From Flavobacteriales bacterium (GTDB lineage: Bacteria > Bacteroidota > Bacteroidia > UBA10329): a stretch of 64,000 nt of DNA. The stretch is taken from positions 1 through 64,000 of the forward strand of contig JAIOYP010000010.1 in the NCBI GenBank assembly GCA_021741155.1, given 5' to 3'. This document shows, piece by piece, positions 16,916 to 26,493 of this stretch. Under the pieces are notes generated by a model that made no database searches, had not been told where the DNA came from, and saw nothing but the letters and a program-made list of their open reading frames with translations. Each line of letters opens with the position of its first letter. Position 1 is the first letter of the stretch. Position numbers and translations under genes: made by a program.

Positions 16916-19900
16916 ATGAGAATTATTTCCATTTCCTTTTGGTCCTTGCTAATCTTTACGTCCGCCTCCATTGCGCAAAAACCTGACTGGGAAAATCCGA
17001 AGGTATTTAAACGCGGGACTGAGACACCACGCAGCACTTTCTACCTCTTCAAATCGGTAGAAAAAGCAAAATCCAACCAACCATTTTCGTCAGAAAATTA
17101 TGTTCTTCTGAATGGAAACTGGAAATTCCATTGGTCGGAACATCCAAGCAAACGACCACTCAGTTTTTTTGAGGAAGGTTTTGATGCAAGTAGTTGGAAT
17201 GAGATTCCTGTTCCATCAAACTGGCAATTGCACGGATACGATTATCCGATTTACACCAATTGGAAATATCCACACAGCAAAAGTGCTCCGAAGATTAAGG
17301 GCGATTTCAATCCTGTGGGCTCCTACAAAACCCAATTTGACATGAACGATTCATGGGACGGAAAGCAAGTATTTCTTCATTTCGCGGGAGCTGGTTCTGC
17401 GTACAACGTTTGGATGAATGGAAAGGAAGTCGGTTACAGCGAAGGCACCAAAACACCTACTGAATTCAATATTACCAATCACATCAAAAAAGGGTCGAAT
17501 AACCTATCGGTTGAGGTTTTCCGCTGGAGCGATGGCGGCTATTTGGAAGACCAAGACTTTTGGCGCTTGTCGGGCATTGAACGCGATGTGTACATCTACG
17601 CGGCAGATGAAACGCGAATTGAAGATCTATTCGTGAAAGCACAACTCAATAAATCCGATTACAAGACAGGTGTATTAAACTTGGAAGTTGATATTACTGG
17701 AATACCAACTCAGGGTTTTGATATTGAAATGACCTTAGAGGAATTGGACGGTTCTGTTGTTCTCACCGAACAAAAAATCATAGCGTCAGACACCAATAAT
17801 CAATCTGTAGTTTTTGAAAAGACACTTCCGAATATCAAGCCATGGTCGGCTGAAACACCAAACTTGTACCGTCTTATTGTAGAGCTAAAAAAAGGAGGCA
17901 AAACCATTCAGGCTACGGCCTTAAAAATTGGTTTTAGAACGGTAGACATGACCAGCGGACAATTGCGTGTAAACGGTAAGCCTATTCTAATGAAAGGTGT
18001 CAATCGCCACGACCATGACCCGAAAACTGGACACGTAGTTTCCAGAGAAACGATGCTGAAAGATGTTGAATTGTTCAAGAAATACAACATCAACGCGGTG
18101 CGTACATCTCACTATCCGAACGACCCGTATTTCTACGATTTGTGCGATGAATACGGCATTTACGTGATTGATGAGGCAAATATTGAAACGCACGGCTATG
18201 GTTATGGCTCCCTTCCTGCTGGCCCAACTACGTGGAAAAAGTGGCAAGGGATGTACATAGACCGCATGGAGCGCATGGCCGAACGCGACAAGAACCATCC
18301 TTCCATCATCATTTGGTCGATGGGAAACGAATCGGGAATCGGGAAGAACTTCCTTGGATCTTACAAATGGCTAAAAGAGTTTGATGACACACGGCCTGTT
18401 TCGTACGAGCGTGCCGAGTTCCTTTTCAAGAAGAAGTTAAAATCCAAGAAACGATACACGGATTTTCATTCACAGATGTATTTGCCTGCTCAAAAGGTGA
18501 AGGAAAAATATGCCGACAAAGGTTTGTTGGAAGAACGCCCATTTTATTGGGTAGAATATTCGCACGCCATGGGCAACAGCAACGGAAATTTGGCCGATGA
18601 TTGGGAATACGTTTACAGCGACCCTCGCCATCAAGGTGGTTTTATCTGGGATTGGGTGGATCAGGGCTTGGAACGAACGGCCGAAGATGGAACCACCTAT
18701 TTCGGCTATGGTGGCGATTTTGAACCTGAAGGTGTGCGGCACGATGGCAACTTCTGCGCCAACGGTTTGGTGAGTGCTGATCGGTCGGTTCATCCCGCCA
18801 TCCACGAAGTGAAAAAGGTGTATCAGAATGTTCGTTTTAGGCAAGCGGATGATAATACGTTCAAGTTCCAACTCATCAACAACTTCTTCTTTACCAACCT
18901 GAATAAATATGAACTGGGAGTTGAATTGCTTGGAAATGGAAAAGTGATTTCTCGTAAAACGATGCCAACGGTTTCTTTAGAACCACAAGATTCGGTATGG
19001 ATTGATTTGAGTGAGGAATTGGCTACGCTCACCCAATCTGATGAGGAGTATTTCGTCAACTTTTCGGTACGCATCAAACAAGCTGAGAATGGTTTGCCAG
19101 TTGGCCATGAGATTGCGAGCGACCAATTCCTTTTGAAAAATGCGGTATCGACATCTTCAACAGTTCGATCGACCAACGGAACGGAACTCAAAATAGACGA
19201 AACACAAGATTGGATCATCATCAATGGAAACGACTTTTCTGTTGGATTTGATAAAGGAAAAGGCCAGTTATTTTCTTACTCCGTAAGTGGAAATGAATTG
19301 CTGAAACAACCACTCGAACTTTGCTTTTGGCGTGCCCCAACCGACAACGATTACGGATCCTTTATTGGGCAGACAAAGGACAAAGCGAATAGCCATGCTT
19401 CGCGCGCAATTGCATGGATGACAGCTTGGAATTCAGCTTCGCTTACCTCCTATTCAGTCACCGATTCGCTCGGTAATGTTTACGTGAAATTCAATCACGA
19501 TTTGAAATCCGTTTCGGCAAAGCACCAAAGCGTTTTCATCATTTCAGCAGATGGAATGCTTACAATTAAAAACAGCCTTCAACTCAAACCAAAAAGCGAC
19601 ATTCCGCGGTATGGTATGCGACTCACTATTCCAGAGGAACTGAGTTCAATTTCGTGGTATGGTCGTGGGCCTCATGAGAATTATGCTGATAGAAACTATT
19701 CAGGGCACGTTGGTCTCTATTCAAGTCCTGTAGATAGCCTTTACGTTCCGTACATCCGTCCGCAGGAAAACGGTTATCATACGGATACGCGCTGGTTTAC
19801 AGCAACTGACAAATCTGGCAAAGGATTGAAATTCACCGGACTTCCAAATATCTGCTTCAGTGCATTGCCAAACCCACTAGAGGATTTTCAGGGCGAGCAT

Positions 19901-20107
19901 GTGGCTTACAAGGAGTATCGGCATACGATTGATGTGAAAGAACGTGATGGCGTTTTCGTCCATATAGATTGTGCCCAGCGCGGCTTGGGTGGCGATGACA
20001 GTTGGGGAGCTCAGCCTCATGAACCATACAAGCTGAATGATGGCGCTTATGAGTACGGGTTTAGTATTTCGCACACTGCTAAAATGATTTCGAAAGGCGA
20101 AAATTGA
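16916..20107 (+). CDS. Exported GH2 beta-galactosidase (LacZ-type)
   Basis: Glycoside hydrolase family 2 enzyme of 1063 residues, the full LacZ-type length of five domains. Signal peptide MRIISISFWSLLIFTSASIAQ. The jelly-roll domain has PVPSNWQLHGYDYPIYTN. The TIM barrel has GVNRHDHDP, acid/base E472 in GNESG and nucleophile E547 in VEYSHAMGN. The C-terminal domain has WYGRGPHENYADR, the Bgal_small_N signature. The signal peptide places it in the periplasm or on the surface, unlike cytoplasmic E. coli LacZ. Next to two GH92 mannosidases, removal of galactose from complex N-glycans is a plausible job (inference). Confidence 0.94.
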   Translation: MRIISISFWSLLIFTSASIAQKPDWENPKVFKRGTETPRSTFYLFKSVEKAKSNQPFSSENYVLLNGNWKFHWSEHPSKRPLSFFEEGFDASSWNEIPVPSNWQLHGYDYPIYTNWKYPHSKSAPKIKGDFNPVGSYKTQFDMNDSWDGKQVFLHFAGAGSAYNVWMNGKEVGYSEGTKTPTEFNITNHIKKGSNNLSVEVFRWSDGGYLEDQDFWRLSGIERDVYIYAADETRIEDLFVKAQLNKSDYKTGVLNLEVDITGIPTQGFDIEMTLEELDGSVVLTEQKIIASDTNNQSVVFEKTLPNIKPWSAETPNLYRLIVELKKGGKTIQATALKIGFRTVDMTSGQLRVNGKPILMKGVNRHDHDPKTGHVVSRETMLKDVELFKKYNINAVRTSHYPNDPYFYDLCDEYGIYVIDEANIETHGYGYGSLPAGPTTWKKWQGMYIDRMERMAERDKNHPSIIIWSMGNESGIGKNFLGSYKWLKEFDDTRPVSYERAEFLFKKKLKSKKRYTDFHSQMYLPAQKVKEKYADKGLLEERPFYWVEYSHAMGNSNGNLADDWEYVYSDPRHQGGFIWDWVDQGLERTAEDGTTYFGYGGDFEPEGVRHDGNFCANGLVSADRSVHPAIHEVKKVYQNVRFRQADDNTFKFQLINNFFFTNLNKYELGVELLGNGKVISRKTMPTVSLEPQDSVWIDLSEELATLTQSDEEYFVNFSVRIKQAENGLPVGHEIASDQFLLKNAVSTSSTVRSTNGTELKIDETQDWIIINGNDFSVGFDKGKGQLFSYSVSGNELLKQPLELCFWRAPTDNDYGSFIGQTKDKANSHASRAIAWMTAWNSASLTSYSVTDSLGNVYVKFNHDLKSVSAKHQSVFIISADGMLTIKNSLQLKPKSDIPRYGMRLTIPEELSSISWYGRGPHENYADRNYSGHVGLYSSPVDSLYVPYIRPQENGYHTDTRWFTATDKSGKGLKFTGLPNICFSALPNPLEDFQGEHVAYKEYRHTIDVKERDGVFVHIDCAQRGLGGDDSWGAQPHEPYKLNDGAYEYGFSISHTAKMISKGEN

Positions 20108-20129
20108 ACTTTAAGGTTGCGTAAAACGT

Positions 20130-20167
20130 AAAAAGCTCCATCTGCCTATGGCGTATGGAGCTTTTTT
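20130..20167. terminator. Bidirectional terminator between the GH2 gene and ssrA
   Basis: AAAAAGCTCCAT at the left and ATGGAGCTTTTTT at the right form a stem with A/T runs on both outer sides. It can stop the GH2 gene on the plus strand and tmRNA on the minus strand. Confidence 0.8.
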
Positions 20168-20173
20168 GTTCTG

Positions 20174-20534
20174 TGGAGCCGGAGGGATTCGAACCCTCGT
20201 CCAAACACCAGACCTGTGGGCCTTCTACATGTTTATTCTCAACTTAATTTTCGAGACTAGTCCGGCAAGAGACAACCTAACAAGTCCTTATCCTCTGAGA
20301 TTTTAGTCCGTGGGCCGAGAAAACCCTTGGCTTATTCCTACCTGTCGATGCCTCGTTAGTTACACTGTAGGACACTGTTGCAACCGAGACAGCTACTGTT
20401 TAAGTCTAACTTAAGCAGCAAGCGCGAAGTTAGATTCGCCTTGTAAAAATTGGAACATTTGATTACGGATGATCATTCCAACACCCGACATGCTTACCTC
20501 ACCGACCTTGCTGCTGTCAAAACCAGTCGGCCCC
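20174..20534 (-). ncRNA. ssrA: tmRNA
   Basis: Transfer-messenger RNA, which rescues stalled ribosomes and tags the nascent chain for proteolysis. On the minus strand the 5' end GGGGCCGACTGGTTTTGACA pairs by seven base pairs with the 3' end CGGCTCC plus discriminator A. The T-arm contains GGTTCGAATCC. The tag frame at 20440-20411 reads GESNFALAA followed by TAA, matching Flavobacteria-type tags. The 3' CCA is not encoded (the genome reads ACAG), so it must be added after transcription. Length about 361 nt. Confidence 0.95.
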
Positions 20535-20604
20535 ATAAATAAAGAACTGCTACAAAGCTAACCAAATGCGTGCCGTTCTGTTCAGATATAAATCAATCTT
20601 GTGT

Positions 20605-21579
20605 TTACCACCCCAACTCCGAAAGCGGAATCTCCAATTCAAAGCTAATCTTCTGATTCACCTTTCGATTTTGAAGCGTAAAGATTTGCTTTTCCCAATC
20701 GAAGAGAATCATCCCGAAGTTTCGATGGTAGTACGTTTTACCTCGCATCCGATATGGGTTCTTTTCAATCATTACATTATTGGCATGCGTGAGTCCGCTG
20801 CACATGTAATCATGAATTGGATAGGATAAATCTTCGCGGTCAAGTTTGGATATTTCTGCATAATGTCTATCGCCTGATATGAAAATCACGCCTTTTACTC
20901 CTGTGTCCTTAATCAGCTTTAGCATCCGTTCGCGAGCAGTTGGAAAGTGACCCCAGGTTTCAAACGGATGTTTGTCTGATACAAACTGAAAGCTGGAACC
21001 AACCAACACAACCTTAGCTGTTGAATTTCTGAATTGCTCTTCTAACCAAAGCCATTGCGTTTCTCCCAAAACGTCACCATCCGTGTCTGGTTTATCTCGA
21101 TGGTAGCGTTGATCAAGCAGAATTACTTTGACGCGATTATCATCCACTCCATATTCATAGCTGGTGTAAATTCCTTCTTGACTCCACCGAGGACTTCCGC
21201 TCGGCTCCTCAAAAAATTCTAAGAATACTTTCTGACTTTCTGCTCGTTTTGGATACTCTTGTCCGCCATCATTCACGCCATAATCATGATCATCCCATGT
21301 AGCTATTATCGGACATTTTTCCTTCAATAATTGATAATTGTAGTTATCGCCTAACTGCTGATACTTTCTCCGAAGCACTTCCATGTCTTCGGTATCACCG
21401 TAAATATTATCACCAAGCCAAATCCATAATTGCGGATTCATGGCTATCACGGAATTCCAAATAAACTGTTCCCCTATCTGATGTCCACAAGACCCAAATG
21501 CAATACGCTCAATTGGTTTTTGACCCAAGACCATGTTTGACAGGAAAAGGACAAAGCATACTAGAACCAATCTTCTCAT
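20605..21579 (-). CDS. PhoD-like phosphatase/phosphodiesterase
   Basis: Metallo-phosphoesterase of the alkaline phosphatase D group, 324 residues from the chosen start. Metal-ligand motifs are FGSCGH, WLGDNIYGD, TWDDHDYGVND and SGDRHYAEI, in family order. The start MRRLVLVCFVLFLSNMVLGQ at 21579 gives a clean signal peptide. The upstream ATG at 21654 would place 25 charged residues before it. The enzyme is exported and probably releases phosphate from diesters or monoesters. It is divergent from the hydrolase gene, with 49 bp between the two starts, so the promoters must be packed back to back. Confidence 0.88.
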   Translation of the reverse strand: MRRLVLVCFVLFLSNMVLGQKPIERIAFGSCGHQIGEQFIWNSVIAMNPQLWIWLGDNIYGDTEDMEVLRRKYQQLGDNYNYQLLKEKCPIIATWDDHDYGVNDGGQEYPKRAESQKVFLEFFEEPSGSPRWSQEGIYTSYEYGVDDNRVKVILLDQRYHRDKPDTDGDVLGETQWLWLEEQFRNSTAKVVLVGSSFQFVSDKHPFETWGHFPTARERMLKLIKDTGVKGVIFISGDRHYAEISKLDREDLSYPIHDYMCSGLTHANNVMIEKNPYRMRGKTYYHRNFGMILFDWEKQIFTLQNRKVNQKISFELEIPLSELGW

Positions 21580-21628
21580 GGCACGAAGGTCGGTTTTAAT
21601 GTCTAATTTTCGGAATAGGACATTCCAC

Positions 21629-22954
21629 ATGAAAAAACTTCTCCTTTGCCTCATCCCGTTTCTTACAACAACTGTATTTGCCCAATTCCCAATTGGTTCG
21701 AGAACAATAACCTATAACGACCCAGCAAGAAGTAACCGAGCTATTCAATGCGAAGTGTACTACCCAGGCGTAGCCGCTGGCAACAATGCTGTTGTGGCTG
21801 TTGGGGAATTCCCCATCATCATTTTCGGACACGGTTTTACCATGCAACCAACGGCATATCCGAATTGGAAGGATGAATTTGTTCCTGATGGGTACATCAT
21901 GGTTTTTCCAGCAACGGAAACATCATTTAGCCCTAATCATGAGGCTTTCGGACTGGATTTGCGGTTTCTTGCTACCCAAATGCAGAACGAAGGAACCAAT
22001 GTTTCCTCACCATTCTATCAGCATGTTTCAAACCGTACCGCAATAATGGGACACAGTATGGGAGGTGGCGCCACCTTTTTAGCGGCTTCGGGATTTGCTG
22101 GGGTTGATTGCATCGTAGGTCTCGCGCCTGCCGAAACAACCCCATCTGCTGTTTCAGCAGCCGCCACGGTTACTGCACCCACTTTGGTTTTATCAGGAAC
22201 TTCTGATGGAGTTACTCCTCCAGCGGACCATCATATTCCTATTTATAATGGTGTTGGTGCGGATTGCAAGTATTTCGTAAATATTCAGGATGGCTCACAT
22301 TGCCGTTTTGCTTCAAGTCCTGGTCTCTGCACTTTTGGTGAAATTATTCCGGGAAGCCTTTCTGCAGCAGACCAACAAGCGGTAAGTTATGCGGTTTGTC
22401 ATCCTTGGTTCGATTACTTTTTGAAAGATGATTGCGCGGCTTGGGATGTTTATTTAACGACCCTTTCTTCCGAAACTGATTTGGGAACCATAGAATCGGA
22501 CTGCGTGAATGATGCTCCAGTAATTGCAGATAATAACGGGACATTGGAAAGCGACCAACAACCAAACTACCAATGGTATTTGAATGGAAATGCAATTCCG
22601 AATGCCGACCAACAAACGTTTGCCTATTCTAATTCAGGAACGTATCAGGTTGCCACGACCATTTTAGGTAACTGTCCAAATTTCTCGAACGAAATAGTTG
22701 TTCAGATAACAGGAATCGTGGAGCGAGAAATAAATTTGACAACCATCGGAAACAGAATTCAATTGAAAAGCCGCGATAGGCTCGACAATGTGGTATTTGA
22801 ATGGTTTGACCTTTCAGGAAAATTAGTGGCGAGCAATTCGGTTTCTACTATGACGGCCAACAAAACAATTACAATTGAAGAACCTGAATTTTCGGGAATA
22901 AAGCTGCTTAGATTGACAAGTAATCAGGCTACCAAAACCTGGAAACTATTCTAG
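21629..22954 (+). CDS. Secreted alpha/beta hydrolase with C-terminal T9SS-like domain
   Basis: Alpha/beta hydrolase of 441 residues related to chlorophyllase/dienelactone-hydrolase/lipase-like proteins. Signal peptide MKKLLLCLIPFLTTTVFA. The nucleophile elbow is GHSMGGG with S143. The later segment SGTSDGVTPP supplies the acid and the segment QDGSHCRF the likely histidine. After residue 310 comes an Ig-like unit (YQWYLNGNAIPNADQ), then a C-terminal part with FEWFDLSGKLVA and a final WKLF resembling type A sorting domains. The ATG at 21629 was chosen over 21533 because the signal peptide begins there. Substrate unknown. Confidence 0.8.
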   Translation: MKKLLLCLIPFLTTTVFAQFPIGSRTITYNDPARSNRAIQCEVYYPGVAAGNNAVVAVGEFPIIIFGHGFTMQPTAYPNWKDEFVPDGYIMVFPATETSFSPNHEAFGLDLRFLATQMQNEGTNVSSPFYQHVSNRTAIMGHSMGGGATFLAASGFAGVDCIVGLAPAETTPSAVSAAATVTAPTLVLSGTSDGVTPPADHHIPIYNGVGADCKYFVNIQDGSHCRFASSPGLCTFGEIIPGSLSAADQQAVSYAVCHPWFDYFLKDDCAAWDVYLTTLSSETDLGTIESDCVNDAPVIADNNGTLESDQQPNYQWYLNGNAIPNADQQTFAYSNSGTYQVATTILGNCPNFSNEIVVQITGIVEREINLTTIGNRIQLKSRDRLDNVVFEWFDLSGKLVASNSVSTMTANKTITIEEPEFSGIKLLRLTSNQATKTWKLF

Positions 22955-22957
22955 CAT

Positions 22958-24115
22958 TTAGAGCTTCACAAACTGATCAACATCCTTTTTTGTAATTGTT
23001 TTTCCTGAAAGGATAACCAAACGCTCAACCACGTTTCGTAGCTCACGGATATTCCCAGTCCAATTATATTCCTGAAGTTCTTTCATGGCATCAGCCTCAA
23101 CGTTTTTCTTGGCAATGCCTTGCTCTTCGCAAATCATTCCTAAAAAGTGTTCCGCTAACAATGGAATATCGTCTTTTCTATCGTTCAAAGCTGGGACTTG
23201 AATAAGGATTACTCCTAATCGGTGATACAAATCCTCTCTAAAATTGCCTGCTTCAATCTCTTTTCTGAGGTCTTTATTCGTGGCAGCAATCACGCGCACA
23301 TCTACCACAATTTCCTTCTCACCTCCTACTCGCATAATCTTGCCTTCTTGTAAGGCTCGTAGCACTTTCGCTTGTGCGGAAAGGCTCATGTCACCAATTT
23401 CATCCAAGAAAAGCGTACCTCCAGTGGCAGTTTCAAAGTTTCCTTTTTTCTGTTTGATGGCTGACGTAAACGCACCTTTCTCGTGTCCGAACAGTTCGCT
23501 TTCAATTAATTCTGATGGAATGGCCGCGCAATTCACTTCAATCAATGCATTATCAGAACGCTCGCTTTTCTCGTGGATAGCTCTCGCAACGAGTTCTTTT
23601 CCTGTTCCATTCGGTCCCGTGACAAGCACACGCGCATCTGTTGGAGCGACTTTCTCAATCATATCCAGCACCTTTTTGATGCCAGCAGACTCGCCAATCA
23701 TCTCGTAGCTTTTACTCACCTTCTTGCGAAGCTTCTTGGTCTCCGCTACAATCTCGGTTCTATCTAACGCATTCCGCACAGAAACCAACAAACGATTCAA
23801 ATCCAAAGGTTTGGGAATGTAATCGTAAGCGCCATTTTTAAGCAAATCAACAGCTGTTTCAATATCACCATGACCAGAAATCATCACTACAGGCGTATCT
23901 GGCGCTAAAAGCATAATGCGTTCCAGCACTTCCGTTCCGTCCATTTTCGGCATTTTGATATCGCAAAGAATGACGTCATACTTGCCGCCTTTCACTTTCA
24001 CAACGCCCGAAAGACCATCCTCGGCTTCGTCAACCTGAAATTTCTCGTACTCAAGTATTTCGCGAATCGCGTTACGAATACTTCTCTCATCATCAATTAT
24101 CAGAATCTTAGCCAT
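22958..24115 (-). CDS. NtrC-type response regulator lacking the DNA-binding domain
   Basis: Two-component response regulator of 385 residues. Receiver domain 1-120 has the acidic pair D8/D9, phospho-acceptor D52 and K104-type lysine. The AAA+ sigma-54 activator domain spans about 140-380, with Walker A GPNGTGKE, GAFTSA in place of the canonical GAFTGA, Walker B GGTLFLDEIGD, and the sensor segment NIRELRNVVERL. The protein stops at DVDQFVKL, just where a Fis-type HTH would begin, so it has no DNA-binding domain. It may activate from solution or bind DNA through a partner. No histidine kinase gene is adjacent. It is 3 bp from the convergent hydrolase gene. Confidence 0.9.
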   Translation of the reverse strand: MAKILIIDDERSIRNAIREILEYEKFQVDEAEDGLSGVVKVKGGKYDVILCDIKMPKMDGTEVLERIMLLAPDTPVVMISGHGDIETAVDLLKNGAYDYIPKPLDLNRLLVSVRNALDRTEIVAETKKLRKKVSKSYEMIGESAGIKKVLDMIEKVAPTDARVLVTGPNGTGKELVARAIHEKSERSDNALIEVNCAAIPSELIESELFGHEKGAFTSAIKQKKGNFETATGGTLFLDEIGDMSLSAQAKVLRALQEGKIMRVGGEKEIVVDVRVIAATNKDLRKEIEAGNFREDLYHRLGVILIQVPALNDRKDDIPLLAEHFLGMICEEQGIAKKNVEADAMKELQEYNWTGNIRELRNVVERLVILSGKTITKKDVDQFVKL

Positions 24116-24119
24116 TTCT

Positions 24120-24149
24120 TTAGGTATGAGGTTTTAGGTATGAGGTTTT
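24120..24149. repeat. Short direct repeat upstream of the response regulator
   Basis: The 15-base unit TTAGGTATGAGGTTT occurs twice in tandem, in the 97-bp gap before the response regulator. The cause and role are unknown. Confidence 0.6.
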
Positions 24150-24212
24150 AGAGAAAAGCCACTTACCAATTCAACAATTTTCGAATTTAGGATTTCGTGC
24201 TTAGACTTTCGC

Positions 24213-25145
24213 TTAAATGCGATTGTCCATAACGCGATGAAGAACGCCTTCCTTCAATGCATAGCTTGAAAGCAATAACCTTTCCAAACCACAATGAATC
24301 AACACCCATTGCACCATGTAAGACGCCAAATGAATGGTATCAACGCGCATTTCTACCAGTCCTGGAATCGCTATTCTTGTATCGTAATCATTGCTGATTA
24401 ATCGCTCGTGAAGCTGTTTCAACTCTTCCAAATTGAACTCCTCACGGATGACGGAATTTGCCAACTTATCGCTTCCATTCTTCGCCCAAATCATCTCAAT
24501 AAAGCTGTCAAAGCTACCTGATGAACCGATTAAAGTTCTGACTTTGAACTCCTCACTCTTCTGTAGTAATTCTGAAAGTTGCTCAGTAAAAAGATTGTTC
24601 AAATTCTCAATATCGGCTTCCGTTACTGGGTCATTCGGCTCCAACATTTGCAGCACACGCGAAATGCCTAGCCGATAACTTTTCATCCAAAGCACGCCCG
24701 TTTTGTCAGCTATAATGAACTCTGTACTTCCTCCGCCAATGTCCATAATTAACATCGGTTCATCGCCAAACGGAATGGCGAGGTCAACGCCTTCATAAAT
24801 CAAACTGGCTTCTTCCAGTCCATCAATCACATTGATTTGCAACCCAAGTTCGGACTTTACTTCAGCCACAAAATCAGCACCATTGGATGTGCTTCTGATG
24901 CCTGACGTAGCAAAGGCCAACGTCTTTTCGCAATTGTGTTCTTGGATGATTCCCAGATATTCAGCGAGGGCATCTTTGGCGCGTTGCATTGGTTTTGGAA
25001 GCAGCTTCCCAGCAATCATCGCTCCCTCCCCAATCTTAACTGCAATCTTGGTATTAAACACCGAATGATACTCGCCCGGAGTCAACACATCTGCTATCAG
25101 CAGATTGAACGTATTGGTTCCAAGGTCGATTACTGCTATGCGCAT
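24213..25145 (-). CDS. Ppx/GppA phosphatase family protein
   Basis: Exopolyphosphatase/guanosine pentaphosphatase family enzyme, 310 residues, of the short form with only the two actin-like domains. The N-terminal nucleotide motif is IDLGTNTFNLLIADV. The second phosphate motif is MDIGGGSTEFII. The catalytic glutamate region AFATSGIRST is present. It lacks the C-terminal HD-like extension of E. coli Ppx. Its start lies 1 bp from the stop of the ABC permease gene, so it is the last gene of an ABC-ATPase/permease/Ppx run. Whether it acts on polyphosphate or pppGpp is not clear from sequence. Confidence 0.9.
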   Translation of the reverse strand: MRIAVIDLGTNTFNLLIADVLTPGEYHSVFNTKIAVKIGEGAMIAGKLLPKPMQRAKDALAEYLGIIQEHNCEKTLAFATSGIRSTSNGADFVAEVKSELGLQINVIDGLEEASLIYEGVDLAIPFGDEPMLIMDIGGGSTEFIIADKTGVLWMKSYRLGISRVLQMLEPNDPVTEADIENLNNLFTEQLSELLQKSEEFKVRTLIGSSGSFDSFIEMIWAKNGSDKLANSVIREEFNLEELKQLHERLISNDYDTRIAIPGLVEMRVDTIHLASYMVQWVLIHCGLERLLLSSYALKEGVLHRVMDNRI

Positions 25146-25146
25146 C

Positions 25147-26493
25147 TTAATGATATCGCAACCACTTCCACAATTCCTTGTAGCTGATTTTCTTGCCGTA
25201 CATCAAAATTCCTGTGCGGTAGATGCGGCCAGCAATCCATGTGGTTCCGATAAATCCGATAACCAACAACGCCATTGAAAGTCCCAATTCCCAATATGGA
25301 ACTCCAAATGGAATACGCACCATCATGATAATGGGCGATGTGAACGGAATCATCGAAAGCCAAAACGACATTGGACTTTCTGGATTGTTAATGACCACTT
25401 GTGCCATCACAAACGAGAAGATAATTGGTGCGGTGATTGGCAACATGAATTGCTGCGAATCTGCTTCGTTATCAACGGCAGATCCAACAGCTGCAAAAAG
25501 AGCCGAATAAATCAAATATCCTCCTAAGAAATAGAATAAGAAACTGAATAGAATGACAGGAAAATCAATCTGGTTGATGCTGGCAAAAATCTCGTCAATA
25601 GCCTCTTGATTAAGTTCAGCAGAAACGGCTTCTTCACCTTCAGGAACCAATTGTTCGGTGGAGTTCATTGCCTGCTCAATACTTGTGGGAGAACCTTTGG
25701 AAAAGTGATCTTCGACCAACGCCTTTCCTCCAGAAATAAAAGCCGTTGAAAGCACAATCCAAAGTAAAAACTGCGTGAGACCGACCAGCGCAATGCCGAT
25801 GATTTTACCCATCATCAGTTCAAACGGTTTGACAGATGAAATGATGACCTCGATAATTCGACTTGTCTTTTCCTCAATCACACCACGCATTACCTGCACG
25901 CCATAAAGGAAGATGAACATGTAAATCAGAATGCCGCTGAACATGCCCACAATCATGCTGAGTTCGGTGTTGCTTTTACTCTCTTCTCCTATCTCATCCA
26001 ACTTAGTTGTAACGAGTCGGACATTGGTCTTTGCTGCCTCAATAGTGGCTTGATTAATCCCTGATTTAGCCAGTTTGAACTTCTCAATATCGTTCTCGAT
26101 GGTGTTCTCGATGTAGCGAATCACATTGATTCCAGGCTGCTTGTCGTAGATAAGTTGAATACCACTCGGGCTAGACATGATATTCTTGTGGATGTAAAGC
26201 ACCGCATCAAAATCATCGCTAGCAACCATCTGACTTTTGGCGCTATCCAGCCCCACTCCCACTTCTGGGAAAAAGAAATGGATGTTCTCCGTGTCGGTCA
26301 TCCGTTCGTTGAACAGAAAACTATCGTCAATCACGAGAATATTGGCTTCGTCCTCGTCATTCATTGCCATCCAAATAGGCACAATCATCAAAGCCGCCAT
26401 CAAAATCGGTCCAATGATGGTCATCACGATGAACGACTTCTTACGAACGCGCGTCAAGTATTCCCTCTGAATTATTAGTCCAATCTTGTTCAT
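25147..26493 (-). CDS. ABC-2 type exporter permease (NatB-like)
   Basis: Inner-membrane permease of an ABC exporter, 448 residues. One N-terminal membrane segment follows the start MNKIGLIIQREYLTRVRKKSF, then a periplasmic domain of about 150 residues, then five or more C-terminal membrane segments. The motif GVIEEKTSRIIEVIISSVKPFELMMGK-type coupling helix near residues 208-234 is characteristic of the NatB/ABC-2 group. It overlaps the ATPase gene by 4 bases, so the subunits are co-translated. NatAB systems export sodium or toxic compounds. The substrate here is not known. Confidence 0.9.
   Translation of the reverse strand: MNKIGLIIQREYLTRVRKKSFIVMTIIGPILMAALMIVPIWMAMNDEDEANILVIDDSFLFNERMTDTENIHFFFPEVGVGLDSAKSQMVASDDFDAVLYIHKNIMSSPSGIQLIYDKQPGINVIRYIENTIENDIEKFKLAKSGINQATIEAAKTNVRLVTTKLDEIGEESKSNTELSMIVGMFSGILIYMFIFLYGVQVMRGVIEEKTSRIIEVIISSVKPFELMMGKIIGIALVGLTQFLLWIVLSTAFISGGKALVEDHFSKGSPTSIEQAMNSTEQLVPEGEEAVSAELNQEAIDEIFASINQIDFPVILFSFLFYFLGGYLIYSALFAAVGSAVDNEADSQQFMLPITAPIIFSFVMAQVVINNPESPMSFWLSMIPFTSPIIMMVRIPFGVPYWELGLSMALLVIGFIGTTWIAGRIYRTGILMYGKKISYKELWKWLRYH

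Noticed and set aside
20174-20200. tRNA-like sequence with GGTTCGAATCC
   Set aside because: It is the tRNA-like 3' end of tmRNA. The matching 5' end and tag frame lie about 350 bases away.
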